Assembly (NCBI RefSeq): GCF_000805335.1
Contig: NZ_KN708638.1
Location: forward strand, 2,213,651 to 2,260,555
Direction of reading: 5' to 3'
From: Streptomyces sp. CT34
GTDB lineage: Bacteria > Actinomycetota > Actinomycetes > Streptomycetales > Streptomycetaceae
Length of the DNA stretch: 46,905 bases
Every line of letters begins with the position of its first letter. Position 1 is the first letter of the stretch. Position numbers and translations under genes: made by a program. Under the pieces are notes generated by a model. It saw only the letters and a program-made list of their open reading frames with translations, did no database searches and was not told where the DNA came from. Positions 1-8,212 of this stretch are shown in pieces.

Positions 1-23
1 ACAAGGGGAGGGGGCGGGCCGGA

Positions 24-72
24 GGGGCAGGGTGTCCGGACGTAAAGCGCAGCAGTCCGGACACCCTGCCCC
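24..72. terminator. Strong bidirectional hairpin at the window edge
   Basis: A perfect 18-bp inverted repeat (arms 24-41 and 55-72) surrounds a 13-base loop. It lies downstream of the minus-strand PLP enzyme gene and would end transcription from it, and perhaps from a gene left of the window. There is no T-tract, as is usual in Streptomyces. Confidence 0.75.
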
Positions 73-125
73 GCAGGCCCGTCACCGCACCCGAAAGCCC
101 CGCGCAGCGGACCCGCCCGCCGCAG

Positions 126-274
126 GCGCAACGGCGCCGCACCCGGCAACGTGGGACGCCGGCAAAGCGCAGCGGAAGGGCGCAACGGCGCCGCACCCGG
201 CAACGTGCGAGGCAGCCCCGCCGCAGGCGCACGGCGGGAAAGCCGACAACGTGGGGCGCAGGCAAAGCGCAGCG
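126..274. repeat. Degenerate tandem repeat, period about 54 bp
   Basis: A 28-bp sequence at 126-153 recurs exactly at 180-207, with a decayed third copy near 229-252. The motif GGCAAAGCGCAGCG also occurs at 161-174 and 261-274. It lies between the terminator hairpin and the end of the PLP gene. The codon pattern does not look like a protein gene. GC-rich intergenic repeats like this are frequent in Streptomyces; no function is evident. Confidence 0.6.
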
Positions 275-280
275 AACCGG

Positions 281-1660
281 CTACGCGCGGGAAGGCGCAG
301 GCACGCAACGGCCCTCCTCCGTGCGGTAGTTCCACCGCGCGCCGTTCGTCACCAGTTCCTTGACGGCACGGACGAAGCGTGCCACGTGCTCGTCGGGGGT
401 GCCGGCGCCGAAGCTGACCCGGATGGCGTTCAGCGACCGCTCCCCCGGGGCCGCTTCCGGGGCGCCGCACTCGCCCGGGTCCTGCGGGGCGCCGCCCAGC
501 AGGGTGCGGACCAGCGGGTGCGCGCAGAACAGGCCGTCGCGGACGCCGATGCCGTACTCCGCGGACAGCGCCGCCGCGAAGTGCGAGCTGTTCCAGCCCT
601 CGACCACGAAGGACAGCACGCCGACCCGCGGGGCGTCCTCCCCGAAGAGGGAGAGGACACGGACCTCGGGGACCTCGGCGAGGCCCGCGCGGACCGCGGC
701 GATCAGCTCCTGCTCGCGGGCGACCAGGCCCGCGAAGCCGGCCTCGGTCAGCGCCCGGCAGGCGGAGGCGATGGCGTAGGCGCCGATGACGTTGGGCGAG
801 CCGGCCTCGTGCCGGGCCGCGGTGGTGTGCCACTCGACGTCCACCCCGCCGTCGGTGCGCCGCGCGACCTTCCGGCTGGCGCCGCCGCCGGCCAGGTACG
901 GCTCGGCCTGCTGGAGCCAGTCGGCGCGGCCGGCCAGTACGCCGGCGCCGAACGGGGCGTACAGCTTGTGGCCGGAGAAGGCGACCCAGTCGACGTCCAA
1001 ATCGGCGATGTCCACCGGGTGGTGCGGGGCGAGCTGGGCCGCGTCCAGCACGAGCCGCGCGCCGTGGGCGTGCGCGGCGGCGGCCAGCTCGCGGACCGGC
1101 CACAGTTCGCCGGTGACGTTCGAGGCGCCGGTGACGCAGACCAGTGCCGGGCCGTAGGGCTCGCGGGCGGCAAGCGCCTTGTCCAGGGTGTCCACCGCCT
1201 GGCGCGGTGTGCGCGGTGCGTTCAGATAGGTCACCGCGAGGTCCGCGCGGTGCTCCCAGGGCAGCAGCGAGGCGTGGTGCTCGGTCTCGAAGACGAACAC
1301 CCGGGTGCCCCGCGGGAGCGCGGCGGCCAGCAGGTTGAGCGAGTCGGTGGTGGAGCGGGTGAAGACGACCTGGTCGTCGGCGCGGCAGCCGAGGAAGTCG
1401 GCGACGGTCCCGCGGGCGTTCTCGAAGAGGTCGGTGGAGAGCTGGGAGAGGTAGCCGGCACCGCGGTGGACGCTGCCGTAGTACGGGGCGTACGCGGCCA
1501 CGTCGTCCCAGACCCGCTGGAGCGCCGGCGCGCTGGCGGCGTAGTCCAGGGCGGCGTAGTCGACCTCACCGCCGGTCACCAGCGGGACGAGGACATCGCG
1601 CCCGAGTACGGGGAGCGGGGCACAGACGGAGCGGTCGGCGGCAACGGCGGAAACTGGCAT
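281..1660 (-). CDS. SufS-like class V aminotransferase / cysteine desulfurase family protein
   Basis: A 459-residue PLP fold-type I enzyme. The Schiff-base lysine is K232 in SGHKLYAPFGAG. A TEHHAS motif lies near residue 127. C379 sits in GLFCAHPL, which matches the active-site Cys loop of group II (SufS-type) desulfurases. It is longer than typical SufS (about 410 residues), with an N-terminal extension and an insert at about 389-409. The ATG at 1660 is chosen because GGGAG lies 6 bases upstream; in-frame starts further upstream fall inside the riboswitch leader. The gene follows a SAM-IV riboswitch, so expression should respond to S-adenosylmethionine and the role is probably in sulfur metabolism. 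No Suf scaffold gene is adjacent. The exact substrate is uncertain; another class V activity is possible. Confidence 0.8.
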   Translation of the reverse strand: MPVSAVAADRSVCAPLPVLGRDVLVPLVTGGEVDYAALDYAASAPALQRVWDDVAAYAPYYGSVHRGAGYLSQLSTDLFENARGTVADFLGCRADDQVVFTRSTTDSLNLLAAALPRGTRVFVFETEHHASLLPWEHRADLAVTYLNAPRTPRQAVDTLDKALAAREPYGPALVCVTGASNVTGELWPVRELAAAAHAHGARLVLDAAQLAPHHPVDIADLDVDWVAFSGHKLYAPFGAGVLAGRADWLQQAEPYLAGGGASRKVARRTDGGVDVEWHTTAARHEAGSPNVIGAYAIASACRALTEAGFAGLVAREQELIAAVRAGLAEVPEVRVLSLFGEDAPRVGVLSFVVEGWNSSHFAAALSAEYGIGVRDGLFCAHPLVRTLLGGAPQDPGECGAPEAAPGERSLNAIRVSFGAGTPDEHVARFVRAVKELVTNGARWNYRTEEGRCVPAPSRA

Positions 1661-1795
1661 GGCGAACTCCCGTAAGAGACAAGCGAATTCGCTGCGGGCG
1701 GGCGCATCGGCAGGCGTACGGACGTACACCGGAGCGCACCGCGGCACCGCAACGTGAAGGAAAGCCCTCGACACAAGAGGAGGGAAGGGGTGCGG

Positions 1796-1814
1796 AAAAC
1801 GGGCCGACCGGCCC
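1796..1814 (-). terminator. Candidate intrinsic terminator in the riboswitch leader
   Basis: On the minus strand a GGGCC-GGTC-GGCCC hairpin (1801-1814) is followed at once by G and TTTT (1796-1799). It lies between the SAM-IV aptamer and the PLP gene start at 1660. T-tracts are rare here, so this looks like the premature-termination part of the expression platform. Confidence 0.5.
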
Positions 1815-1838
1815 TAACGCATTCGCTGCATCACGGAA

Positions 1839-1876
1839 GGACTCCCTCGGGGACCAGGATCCCTGCCGAGGGATCC
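1839..1876 (-). promoter_or_regulatory. Hairpin overlapping the 3' end of the SAM-IV aptamer
   Basis: CCCTCGG and CCGAGGG, plus flanking GGA/TCC pairs with one bulged base, can form an extended stem across 1839-1876. Its distal arm uses the last bases of the aptamer (1871-1876). It is therefore a candidate for the structure that competes with ligand-bound aptamer folding. Confidence 0.45.
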
Positions 1877-1989
1877 GCGCTTGCCGCAGACCTCGCTGCC
1901 TGCGGCCTGGTCATCACCCGGGGCACCCCGCCACGGAAGGAGGGTTGCCGGACAGCGGGCCGGGGCCTGTGTCGCTGTCACTCGTGACC
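1871..1989 (-). promoter_or_regulatory. SAM-IV riboswitch aptamer
   Basis: Read on the minus strand, this segment has the conserved blocks of actinobacterial SAM-IV aptamers in order: GGTCACGAGTGACAGCG, CTGTCCGGCAACCCTCC, GGTGCCCCGGGTGATGACC, then GCGGCAAGCGCGGATCC. It agrees closely with the Mycobacterium SAM-IV RNA I remember from structural work. It lies 210 bases upstream of the PLP gene start on the same strand. SAM-IV elements normally lower expression of sulfur or methionine genes when S-adenosylmethionine is abundant. Confidence 0.93.
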
Positions 1990-2025
1990 TGGGCTGAATC
2001 ATGCCACACGCTCGACACGGCGCAA

Positions 2026-2052
2026 GCCCCGGTCCGTATCCCGGACCGGGGC
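2026..2052 (-). terminator. Terminator downstream of trpD
   Basis: A perfect 11-bp stem (2026-2036 with 2042-2052) with a 5-base loop lies 21 bases past the trpD stop. It separates trpD from the SAM-IV leader that starts just beyond it. Confidence 0.65.
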
Positions 2053-2073
2053 CCGCGTCACATCCGACGGACG

Positions 2074-3138
2074 TCAGGCGTTGCTGGCCGCCACCCAGCG
2101 CTCCAACGCCCGCTTGGCGGCGCCCGAGTCGATCGCCTCGGCGGCCTTCCCGAGGCCGGTGCGGATCTGCTCGGCCAGCGGGGCGTGCGACGGCTCCAGC
2201 GCCACCAGCGCCGCCGCGGCGTTCAGCAGCACGGCCTCGCGGACCGGCCCGGTCTCCCCGTCCAGCAGCCGGCGGGCCACGTCCGCGTTGTACGACGCGT
2301 CGGCGCCGCGCAGCGCCGCCACCGGCACCAGCGCGATGCCGACGTCCCGAGGGTCGAAGGGCTCCTCGCGGACCGTGCCGTCGCGCACGATCCACACCCG
2401 GGAGGTGGCGGTCGTGGTCAGCTCGTCCAGCCCGTCGTCGCCGCGGAACACCAGCGCCGAGGAGCCGCGCTCGGCGAGCACCCCGGCCATGACCGGCGCC
2501 ATCCGGGCGTCCGCGACGCCGGTCGCCTGGGCGCGGACCCGGGCGGGATTGGTCAGCGGGCCCAGCACGTTGAACGTGGTGCGGATCCCCAACTGCCCGC
2601 GTGCGGCGGCCACATGACGCAGCGCGGGGTGGAACTTGGCCGCGAAGCAGAAGGTGATCCCGGCCTCTTCGGCGACCTCCACCACCCGCCGCGGGCTCAG
2701 GTCCAGATTGACGCCCAGCTTCTCCAGGACGTCGGAGGCGCCGCTGGCCGACGAGGCGGCCCGGCTGCCGTGCTTGACGACCTTGGCACCGGTGCCGGCC
2801 ACCACGATCGACGACATGGTGGAGATGTTGACCGTCTTGGCGCCGTCACCGCCGGTGCCGACGATGTCCACGCTGGGACCGGGCACCTCGATCAGGCTGG
2901 CGTGCGCGTACATCGCCCGCACCAGCCCGGTGATCTCCGCGACGGTCTCGCCCTTGGCGCGCAGTGCGACCGCGAAGCCGGCGATCTGCGCGTCGGTGGC
3001 CTCACCGCGCATGATCCGGTCCATGACCCAGGCGGTGTCGTCGGCGCCGAGGTCGCGGCCTTCCAGGAGGGCGTTCAGTACGGCCGGCCAGGTGCGGTCC
3101 GCCACGCTGCCGCCGCCTGCCGGGGTCACAACGTTCAT
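2074..3138 (-). CDS. trpD: Anthranilate phosphoribosyltransferase
   Basis: Transfers phosphoribose from PRPP to anthranilate, the second step of tryptophan synthesis, in the cytosol. The 354-residue protein has the glycine-rich PRPP site [14 protein letters not shown], then [18 protein letters not shown] and the [13 protein letters not shown] segment typical of the family. The ATG at 3138 is preferred over the GTG at 3177 because AGGAG lies 8 bases upstream. No other trp gene is adjacent, so it is a scattered trp gene, as in other Streptomyces. It is bounded by hairpins on both sides and is probably transcribed alone. Confidence 0.95.
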   Translation of the reverse strand: MNVVTPAGGGSVADRTWPAVLNALLEGRDLGADDTAWVMDRIMRGEATDAQIAGFAVALRAKGETVAEITGLVRAMYAHASLIEVPGPSVDIVGTGGDGAKTVNISTMSSIVVAGTGAKVVKHGSRAASSASGASDVLEKLGVNLDLSPRRVVEVAEEAGITFCFAAKFHPALRHVAAARGQLGIRTTFNVLGPLTNPARVRAQATGVADARMAPVMAGVLAERGSSALVFRGDDGLDELTTTATSRVWIVRDGTVREEPFDPRDVGIALVPVAALRGADASYNADVARRLLDGETGPVREAVLLNAAAALVALEPSHAPLAEQIRTGLGKAAEAIDSGAAKRALERWVAASNA

Positions 3139-3201
3139 GGTCCACGCTCCTGGTTCGTCTCCTGCGTATGCCGTCACCCTATCGAGCCCCGGACACGCCG
3201 A

Positions 3202-3265
3202 AGGGCCCCGTCCGGGGTCTCCCCTGCTCGACGAAGTCGAGAGCTCGGGGAACGGACGGGGCCCT
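3202..3265. terminator. Hairpin between qcrB and trpD
   Basis: Perfect 12-bp arms AGGGCCCCGTCC (3202-3213) and GGACGGGGCCCT (3254-3265) enclose a second, smaller palindrome. It lies just past the qcrB stop and probably ends the ctaE-qcrCAB transcript. Confidence 0.7.
3218..3252. repeat. Interspersed palindromic element, copy A
   Basis: An imperfect palindrome, TCTCCCC...CGAAGTCGAGAGC...GGGGAA, held in the loop of the qcrB terminator. A closely similar element occurs in opposite orientation at 38226-38263, so this is probably a dispersed intergenic repeat. Confidence 0.6.
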
Positions 3266-3311
3266 CTGGGTGGCGTACTACGAGCGGTGCGCGCGGTGGC
3301 GCCCGCGGGGA

Positions 3312-4949
3312 TCAGTGGTGGCCGTGGCCGCTGGTGATCTCCTTGTACTCCTCGACGGTGGGCTTCGGGATGACGTTGTCCTCGCCGTAGTAGCCCTTGG
3401 AGAGCTTGGCCCGCAGCTTCTGCGAGCGCTTGATCTTGCGCCGGACGCCGTTCTCGTCGACCTCGGGGCCGAGTTCGACCGGCTCGGGCTGCTCGTGCTG
3501 CGTCAGGAAGTGCAGCTGCTCCTGGTCGAGCGGCTCGTGGACCTCGATGAACTCACCGTGCGGCAGGCGCTTGATGATGCCGGACTCGCGTCCGTGCAAC
3601 ACCTTGTCCTTGTCGCGGCGCTGGAGGCCGAGGCAGATCCGCTTGGTGGCGATGAAGGACAGCACCGGCCCGACGAAGAACGCGATCCGGACGAACCAGG
3701 TGATCGAGTTGATCGACAGGTGGAAGTGGGTGGCCCACAGGTCGTTGCCACCACCGATCAGCATCACGAAGTACGCGACCAGCCAGGCCACACCGAACGC
3801 GGTGCGGGTGGGCACGTTGCGCGGGCGGTCCAGGATGTGGTGCTCGCGCTTGTCGCCGCGGACCCAGGACTCGACGAACGGGTAGACCGCGATCGCGATC
3901 AGCACCAGCGGGAAGACCAGGATCGGGATGAGGACACCGAAGTTGACGGTGTGGCCCCAGAAGTTCCACTCCCAGCCCGGCATGACACGCACCAGGCCCT
4001 CGGCGAAGCCCATGTACCAGTCCGGCTGCGCACCGGTGGACACCTGGTCCGGCCGGTACGGGCCGATGGCCCACACGGGGTTGATGCTGGCGACCGCGGC
4101 GATCACCGCGATGACGCCGAAGACCAGGAAGAAGAAGCCTCCGGCCTTGGCCATGTAGACCGGCAGCAGCGGCATGCCGACGACGTTGTTGTTCGTCTTG
4201 CCGGCACCCGGGAACTGCGTGTGCTTGTGGTAGATGACGAGGATCAGGTGGGCCACCAGCAGGCCCAGCATGATGCCCGGCAGCAGCAGCACGTGGATCG
4301 TGAAGAACCTCGGGATGATGTCGTGCCCGGGGAACTCGCCGCCGAAGATGAACATCTGCAGGTACGAGCCGATCAGCGGCATCGCCAGGATGACGCCCTC
4401 GATGAACCGCACACCGGTGCCGGAGAGCAGGTCGTCGGGGAGCGAGTAACCGGTGAAGCCGGTGAACATGCCGAGCACGAACAGCAGGAAGCCGAAGAGC
4501 CAGTTGACCTCACGCGGCTTGCGGAACGCGCCGGTGAAGAACACCCGCATCATGTGGACCATCATCGCGGCCAGGAAGACCAGCGCGGCCCAGTGGTGGA
4601 TCTGCCGGATGAGCAGACCACCGCGGACGTCGAAGCTGATGTCCAGCGTCGACTCGAACGCCTGGGTCATCTTGATCCCGTGCATCGGCACGTAGGACCC
4701 GTGGTAGGTGACCTCGGCCATGCTCGGGTGGAAGAACAGCGTCAGGTAGACACCGGTCAGGATGATGATGACGAAGCTGTAGAGCGCGACCTCGCCCAGC
4801 ATGAAGGACCAGTGGTCCGGGAAGATCTTGCGCATGTTGGCCTTGGCGAGGCTGTAGATGCCCAGCCGGCCGTCCGCCCAGTCGGCGATCCGCTCGCCCC
4901 GTGGTGCCTGCCCACGGCGCGCAGTGGTCGCGGTTGTCTCGTTACTCAT
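3312..4949 (-). CDS. qcrB: Ubiquinol/menaquinol-cytochrome c reductase cytochrome b subunit
   Basis: A 545-residue multi-pass membrane protein that carries the quinol sites and two b haems of the bc1 complex. Haem ligands are visible as H118/H132 in helix B and H219/H234 in helix D; the 15-residue helix-D spacing resembles cytochrome b6f. The Qo-loop motif appears as PDWY rather than PEWY. The charged C-terminal tail ends in GHGHH, and the protein exceeds the mitochondrial length (about 380) as in other actinobacteria. The ATG at 4949 overlaps the qcrA stop (ATGA, 4946-4949), so translation is coupled. It is the last gene of ctaE-qcrC-qcrA-qcrB. Confidence 0.97.
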   Translation of the reverse strand: MSNETTATTARRGQAPRGERIADWADGRLGIYSLAKANMRKIFPDHWSFMLGEVALYSFVIIILTGVYLTLFFHPSMAEVTYHGSYVPMHGIKMTQAFESTLDISFDVRGGLLIRQIHHWAALVFLAAMMVHMMRVFFTGAFRKPREVNWLFGFLLFVLGMFTGFTGYSLPDDLLSGTGVRFIEGVILAMPLIGSYLQMFIFGGEFPGHDIIPRFFTIHVLLLPGIMLGLLVAHLILVIYHKHTQFPGAGKTNNNVVGMPLLPVYMAKAGGFFFLVFGVIAVIAAVASINPVWAIGPYRPDQVSTGAQPDWYMGFAEGLVRVMPGWEWNFWGHTVNFGVLIPILVFPLVLIAIAVYPFVESWVRGDKREHHILDRPRNVPTRTAFGVAWLVAYFVMLIGGGNDLWATHFHLSINSITWFVRIAFFVGPVLSFIATKRICLGLQRRDKDKVLHGRESGIIKRLPHGEFIEVHEPLDQEQLHFLTQHEQPEPVELGPEVDENGVRRKIKRSQKLRAKLSKGYYGEDNVIPKPTVEEYKEITSGHGHH

Positions 4950-5989
4950 CCGCGCTCCCAGAAGCTCGGGCCGACGGGCTCCGCGAAGCCGCTCGCGGCC
5001 TCGAGGAAGCCGTCCTTCACCGTGATGTGCAGCTGCGGCAGGGCGTGCCCGGCCGGACCGAAGATCACCCGACCGCCGTCGGAGAGGTCGAAGGTCGACT
5101 GGTGGCAGGGGCAGAGCACGTGGTGCGTCTGCTGCTCGTACAGGCTGATCGGGCAACCGACGTGGGTGCAGATCTTCGAGTACGCCACGATGCCCTCGTG
5201 CGACCAGGCCAGTTCCTGCTTGTCCTTGATGTTCTGCGGCTGGATCCGCACGAGCATCAGGGCGTCCTTGGCGATCTTCTCGTTGAACTCCTCGTCGCTC
5301 TCCTCCAGGCCCTCGGGCTTGGCGAAGGTGAGGGAGCCCACCGCGATGTCCTCGGGACGCAGCGGGAGGTTGGTGGACGCGTTGACCAGGCGGATGCCCT
5401 TCTTCCAGCCCGTGGTGCGCAGCTTCTTCTCGGGCAGCGGGCCCAGGTCGCGCAGCAGGACGACGCCGGAGAGCGGCACCAGGGCCAGCGCGCCGAACAT
5501 CGTGTTGCGGATCAGCTTGCGGCGGCCGAACTGCGACTCCCGGGCACCGTCCGCGAAGTCCGCCAGGACCTTGGCCTTGACCTCGGGCGCGGCCTCGATC
5601 GGGTGCCGCTCGTCGGCGACCTCCTCGTCGGACATCAGCGTGCGGGCCCAGTGGACCGCGCCGGCGCCGATGCAGAAGAGCGCCACACCGAGGGTCAGCC
5701 CGAGCGCGAAGTTCAGCGCGCTGATGTGGCCGAGCGGGAAGATGTAGACGATCTTGTCGATCGGGATCGCCACATACGACGCGATGAAGCCGACGGTGGC
5801 CAGCATGGACACCAGGAAGAGGAACGCCACGGTGCGCTCGGAGCGTCGGGCGGCCCGCTCGTCGATGTCCTGGACGCGGTGCTCGTGGGGCGGCAGCCCC
5901 GGGTCGGCGAAGGGGTTCTCCGCCTTCGCCACCGCGCCTTCGTGAGCCGTCTCCCGCTCACTGGGAAGGTTTTCTTCTGTCTCACTCAT
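4946..5989 (-). CDS. qcrA: Rieske iron-sulfur subunit of the cytochrome bc1 complex
   Basis: A 347-residue protein carrying the 2Fe-2S cluster that takes electrons from quinol. Cluster ligands are C274 and H276 in CTHVGC and C293 and H296 in CPCH; C279 and C295 form the usual disulfide. Three membrane segments lie at about 53-75, 90-113 and 164-180. The third is preceded by twin arginines (R156-R157 in FGRRKLIRN); the Streptomyces Rieske protein is known to need Tat for this last segment. The ATG at 5989 overlaps the qcrC stop by 4 bases; the longer in-frame start at 6043 lies inside qcrC. Confidence 0.97.
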   Translation of the reverse strand: MSETEENLPSERETAHEGAVAKAENPFADPGLPPHEHRVQDIDERAARRSERTVAFLFLVSMLATVGFIASYVAIPIDKIVYIFPLGHISALNFALGLTLGVALFCIGAGAVHWARTLMSDEEVADERHPIEAAPEVKAKVLADFADGARESQFGRRKLIRNTMFGALALVPLSGVVLLRDLGPLPEKKLRTTGWKKGIRLVNASTNLPLRPEDIAVGSLTFAKPEGLEESDEEFNEKIAKDALMLVRIQPQNIKDKQELAWSHEGIVAYSKICTHVGCPISLYEQQTHHVLCPCHQSTFDLSDGGRVIFGPAGHALPQLHITVKDGFLEAASGFAEPVGPSFWERG

Positions 5990-6795
5990 GACTTCTTGGC
6001 CTTCGTAGTCCGGGCTGCGACCCAGATGGCGACCGCGACACACGCACCCAGGCCGAAGATGTAGCCGAAGAGTCCTTCGGTCACCGGGCCCAGACCACCG
6101 AGTTCCATACCGCCCGGGCTCGCGGACTTATCGCTGTTGACGGCGCCGAGGTACGCGACAATGTCCTTCTTGTTCTGCTTGCTCAGCGTGCCGTCACCGA
6201 AGGAGGGCATGTTCTGCGGGCCGGTCTCCATGGCCTCGTAGATGTGCTTCGGGTTCACGCCCTCGAGCGTCGGTGCGAACTTGCCGTTGGTGAGGGCACC
6301 GCCCTTACCGGTGAAGTTGTGGCACTGCGCACAGTTGGTGCGGAACAGTTCGCCGCCCTTGCCGATGTCGGCCCCGTCGGCGCTGTACTGCGACTTGTCG
6401 GGGACGGACGGGCCGGGACCGAGCGACGCGACGTAGGCCGCGAGCTGGTCGATCTGGGCGTTGTTGTAGATGTTCCGCTTCCGCGGCACCTGGGCGCCGG
6501 GCTGCTGGGCGGGCATACGGCCGGTGCCCACCTGGAAGTCGACGGCGGCGGCGCCCACGCCGACCAGGCTCGGGCCGGTGGAGCTGCCCTGACCGCCGGT
6601 GCCGTGGCAGCTTGCGCAGCCCACGGCGAAGAGCTTCTTGCCCTCCTTGATGGCAAGAGACTGGGCGGTGTCATCGGCCTGAGCCTTGTCCGCCGGCGCG
6701 AACGCGGCGTACAGCCCCCCAGTGACCGCCAGCGCGAAGAGTAGGACGACGAGCGCCGCCAGCGGATGGCGCCGTCGTGCGGAGAGCTTTTTCAC
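5986..6795 (-). CDS. qcrC: Di-haem cytochrome c subunit of the bc1 complex
   Basis: A 269-residue membrane-anchored cytochrome c with two CxxCH motifs, CASCH (C60-H64) and CAQCH (C155-H159). There is an N-terminal membrane segment (about 11-31) and a C-terminal one (about 238-258). In actinobacteria this di-haem subunit replaces soluble cytochrome c and passes electrons directly to the aa3 oxidase, forming a bc1-aa3 supercomplex. The start is a GTG at 6795 with GGGG 6 bases upstream. It overlaps qcrA by 4 bases and lies 86 bases past ctaE. Confidence 0.96.
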   Translation of the reverse strand: MKKLSARRRHPLAALVVLLFALAVTGGLYAAFAPADKAQADDTAQSLAIKEGKKLFAVGCASCHGTGGQGSSTGPSLVGVGAAAVDFQVGTGRMPAQQPGAQVPRKRNIYNNAQIDQLAAYVASLGPGPSVPDKSQYSADGADIGKGGELFRTNCAQCHNFTGKGGALTNGKFAPTLEGVNPKHIYEAMETGPQNMPSFGDGTLSKQNKKDIVAYLGAVNSDKSASPGGMELGGLGPVTEGLFGYIFGLGACVAVAIWVAARTTKAKKS

Positions 6796-6881
6796 GGATT
6801 ACCCCGGTGTCAGGATCTTCTGCGTCGATGCTTTGGCTATGTCTGTCTGATATGCGGGCCCGGCAACAGGCCCGGTACCGG

Positions 6882-7502
6882 TTACCGGATCAGGTAGATC
6901 GTGGCGAAGAGGCCGATCCAGACGACATCGACGAAGTGCCAGTAGTAGGACACGACGATGGCCGCGGTGGCCTGCGTGTGGGTGAACCTCTTGGCCGCGT
7001 ACGTCCTGCCCAGGACCAGCAGGAAGGCGATCAGACCGCCCGTCACATGCAGTCCGTGGAAACCGGTGGTCAGGTAGAACACCGAGCCGTACGGGCCGGA
7101 CGAGAGCGAAAGGCCCTCGTGCTTGACCAGATCGGTGTACTCGAAGACCTGACCGCCGATGAAGATGGCACCCATGACGAAGGTGATCACGAACCAGGTC
7201 CGCAGCTTCTTGACGTCGCCGCGCTCGGCCGCGAAAACGCCGAGCTGACACGTCAGGGAGCTGAGCACCAGGATCGTGGTGTTGGTCGCGGAGAACGGAA
7301 GATTCAGCGCATGGGCGGATTCCTTCCAATACGCCTCGCCCGTCACCGATCGAAGGGTGAAGTACATCGCGAAGAGGGCCGCGAAGAACATCAGCTCGGA
7401 ACTCAGCCAGATGATGGTTCCGACGCTGGTGAGGTTCGGCCGATTGACCGACGGGTGCGCGTGCCCGGTTTCTACTGTCGTTGCTGTCGCCACGACCGAC
7501 AT
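6882..7502 (-). CDS. ctaE: Cytochrome c oxidase subunit III
   Basis: A 206-residue membrane protein with about five hydrophobic helices, the short form of COX3 normal in actinobacteria. Recognisable segments include [15 protein letters not shown] near the start and FHGLHVTGG and [10 protein letters not shown] near the end. It is the first gene of the ctaE-qcrC-qcrA-qcrB operon, while the other oxidase subunits lie in ctaCDF upstream. The ATG at 7502 has only a weak Shine-Dalgarno sequence. The promoter must lie in the 266-base divergent gap to 7769. Confidence 0.96.
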   Translation of the reverse strand: MSVVATATTVETGHAHPSVNRPNLTSVGTIIWLSSELMFFAALFAMYFTLRSVTGEAYWKESAHALNLPFSATNTTILVLSSLTCQLGVFAAERGDVKKLRTWFVITFVMGAIFIGGQVFEYTDLVKHEGLSLSSGPYGSVFYLTTGFHGLHVTGGLIAFLLVLGRTYAAKRFTHTQATAAIVVSYYWHFVDVVWIGLFATIYLIR

Positions 7503-7768
7503 TATGTCGGTCGCTTATCCCGCCCTCACTCCGGGGGGTGCCGTTCGGTGTGTCAAGGCCGTGTGCCCTGCTCGTACGGACCTCCGCGTCGGTCGCCCGA
7601 AGGGGGGAAGCGCACCCCCCGGCACCGTTCGCCGGCCCTGGACTCCCCGGTCCTGACGAGTCGTTGGGCCGATCCCGGATGCGTCCGGCATCTCCTGCCG
7701 GGGCCCGTCCGGGAGTAGCATCGCGCAACGGTTTGACCAAGCCGTACCGCTACGAAAGTGGAGGAACG

Positions 7769-8194
7769 ATGCAGGCGACTGCCACGGTGCTGGTCTACAG
7801 CGACAACGCCAACACCCGCGAGCAGGTCCGGCTGGCGGCCGGGCGGCGGCCGGCCGCCGATGCCCCGGAGATCGAGATCCTGGAGTGCGCCACCGCCCCG
7901 GCCGTCCTGGAGGCCCTGGAGCAGGGCGGCATCGACGTCTGCGTCCTGGACGGCGAGACCGCTCCGGCGGGCGGTATGGGCGTCTGCCGGCAGATCAAGG
8001 ACGAGATCTTCCAGTGCCCTCCGGTGCTGCTGCTCATCGGCCGCCCGCAGGACGCCTGGCTCGCCACCTGGAGCCGCGCGGACGCCGCGGTGACCCATCC
8101 CGTCGACCCGGTGGCGTTCGCCGAGGCGCTGGCCGGTCTGCTGCGCCGCCGGCGTCTCGCGCAGGCCGTGGCGCCGGTCCGAGCGGGGGCCTGA
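7769..8194 (+). CDS. Degenerate response-regulator receiver protein
   Basis: A 141-residue single-domain protein resembling a CheY-like receiver. YSDN near residue 10 fits the acidic pocket and D61 in CVLDGE fits the phosphoryl acceptor. The conserved Thr/Ser after strand 4 is replaced (LLLIGR), and the Lys-Pro expected after strand 5 reads THPVDP. It is therefore probably an atypical or pseudo-receiver. There is no DNA-binding domain. The ATG at 7769 has GGAGG 5 bases upstream; in-frame upstream extensions lack support. It is divergent from ctaE and converges on the L,D-transpeptidase, which suggests but does not show a role linked to the respiratory genes. Confidence 0.75.
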   Translation: MQATATVLVYSDNANTREQVRLAAGRRPAADAPEIEILECATAPAVLEALEQGGIDVCVLDGETAPAGGMGVCRQIKDEIFQCPPVLLLIGRPQDAWLATWSRADAAVTHPVDPVAFAEALAGLLRRRRLAQAVAPVRAGA

Positions 8195-8195
8195 G

Positions 8196-8212
8196 GGGCC
8201 GCTGAGCGGCCT
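8196..8212. terminator. Short convergent hairpin
   Basis: GGCCGC-TGA-GCGGCC (8197-8211) fills the 18-base space between the receiver gene and the L,D-transpeptidase gene and can serve both strands. Confidence 0.4.
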
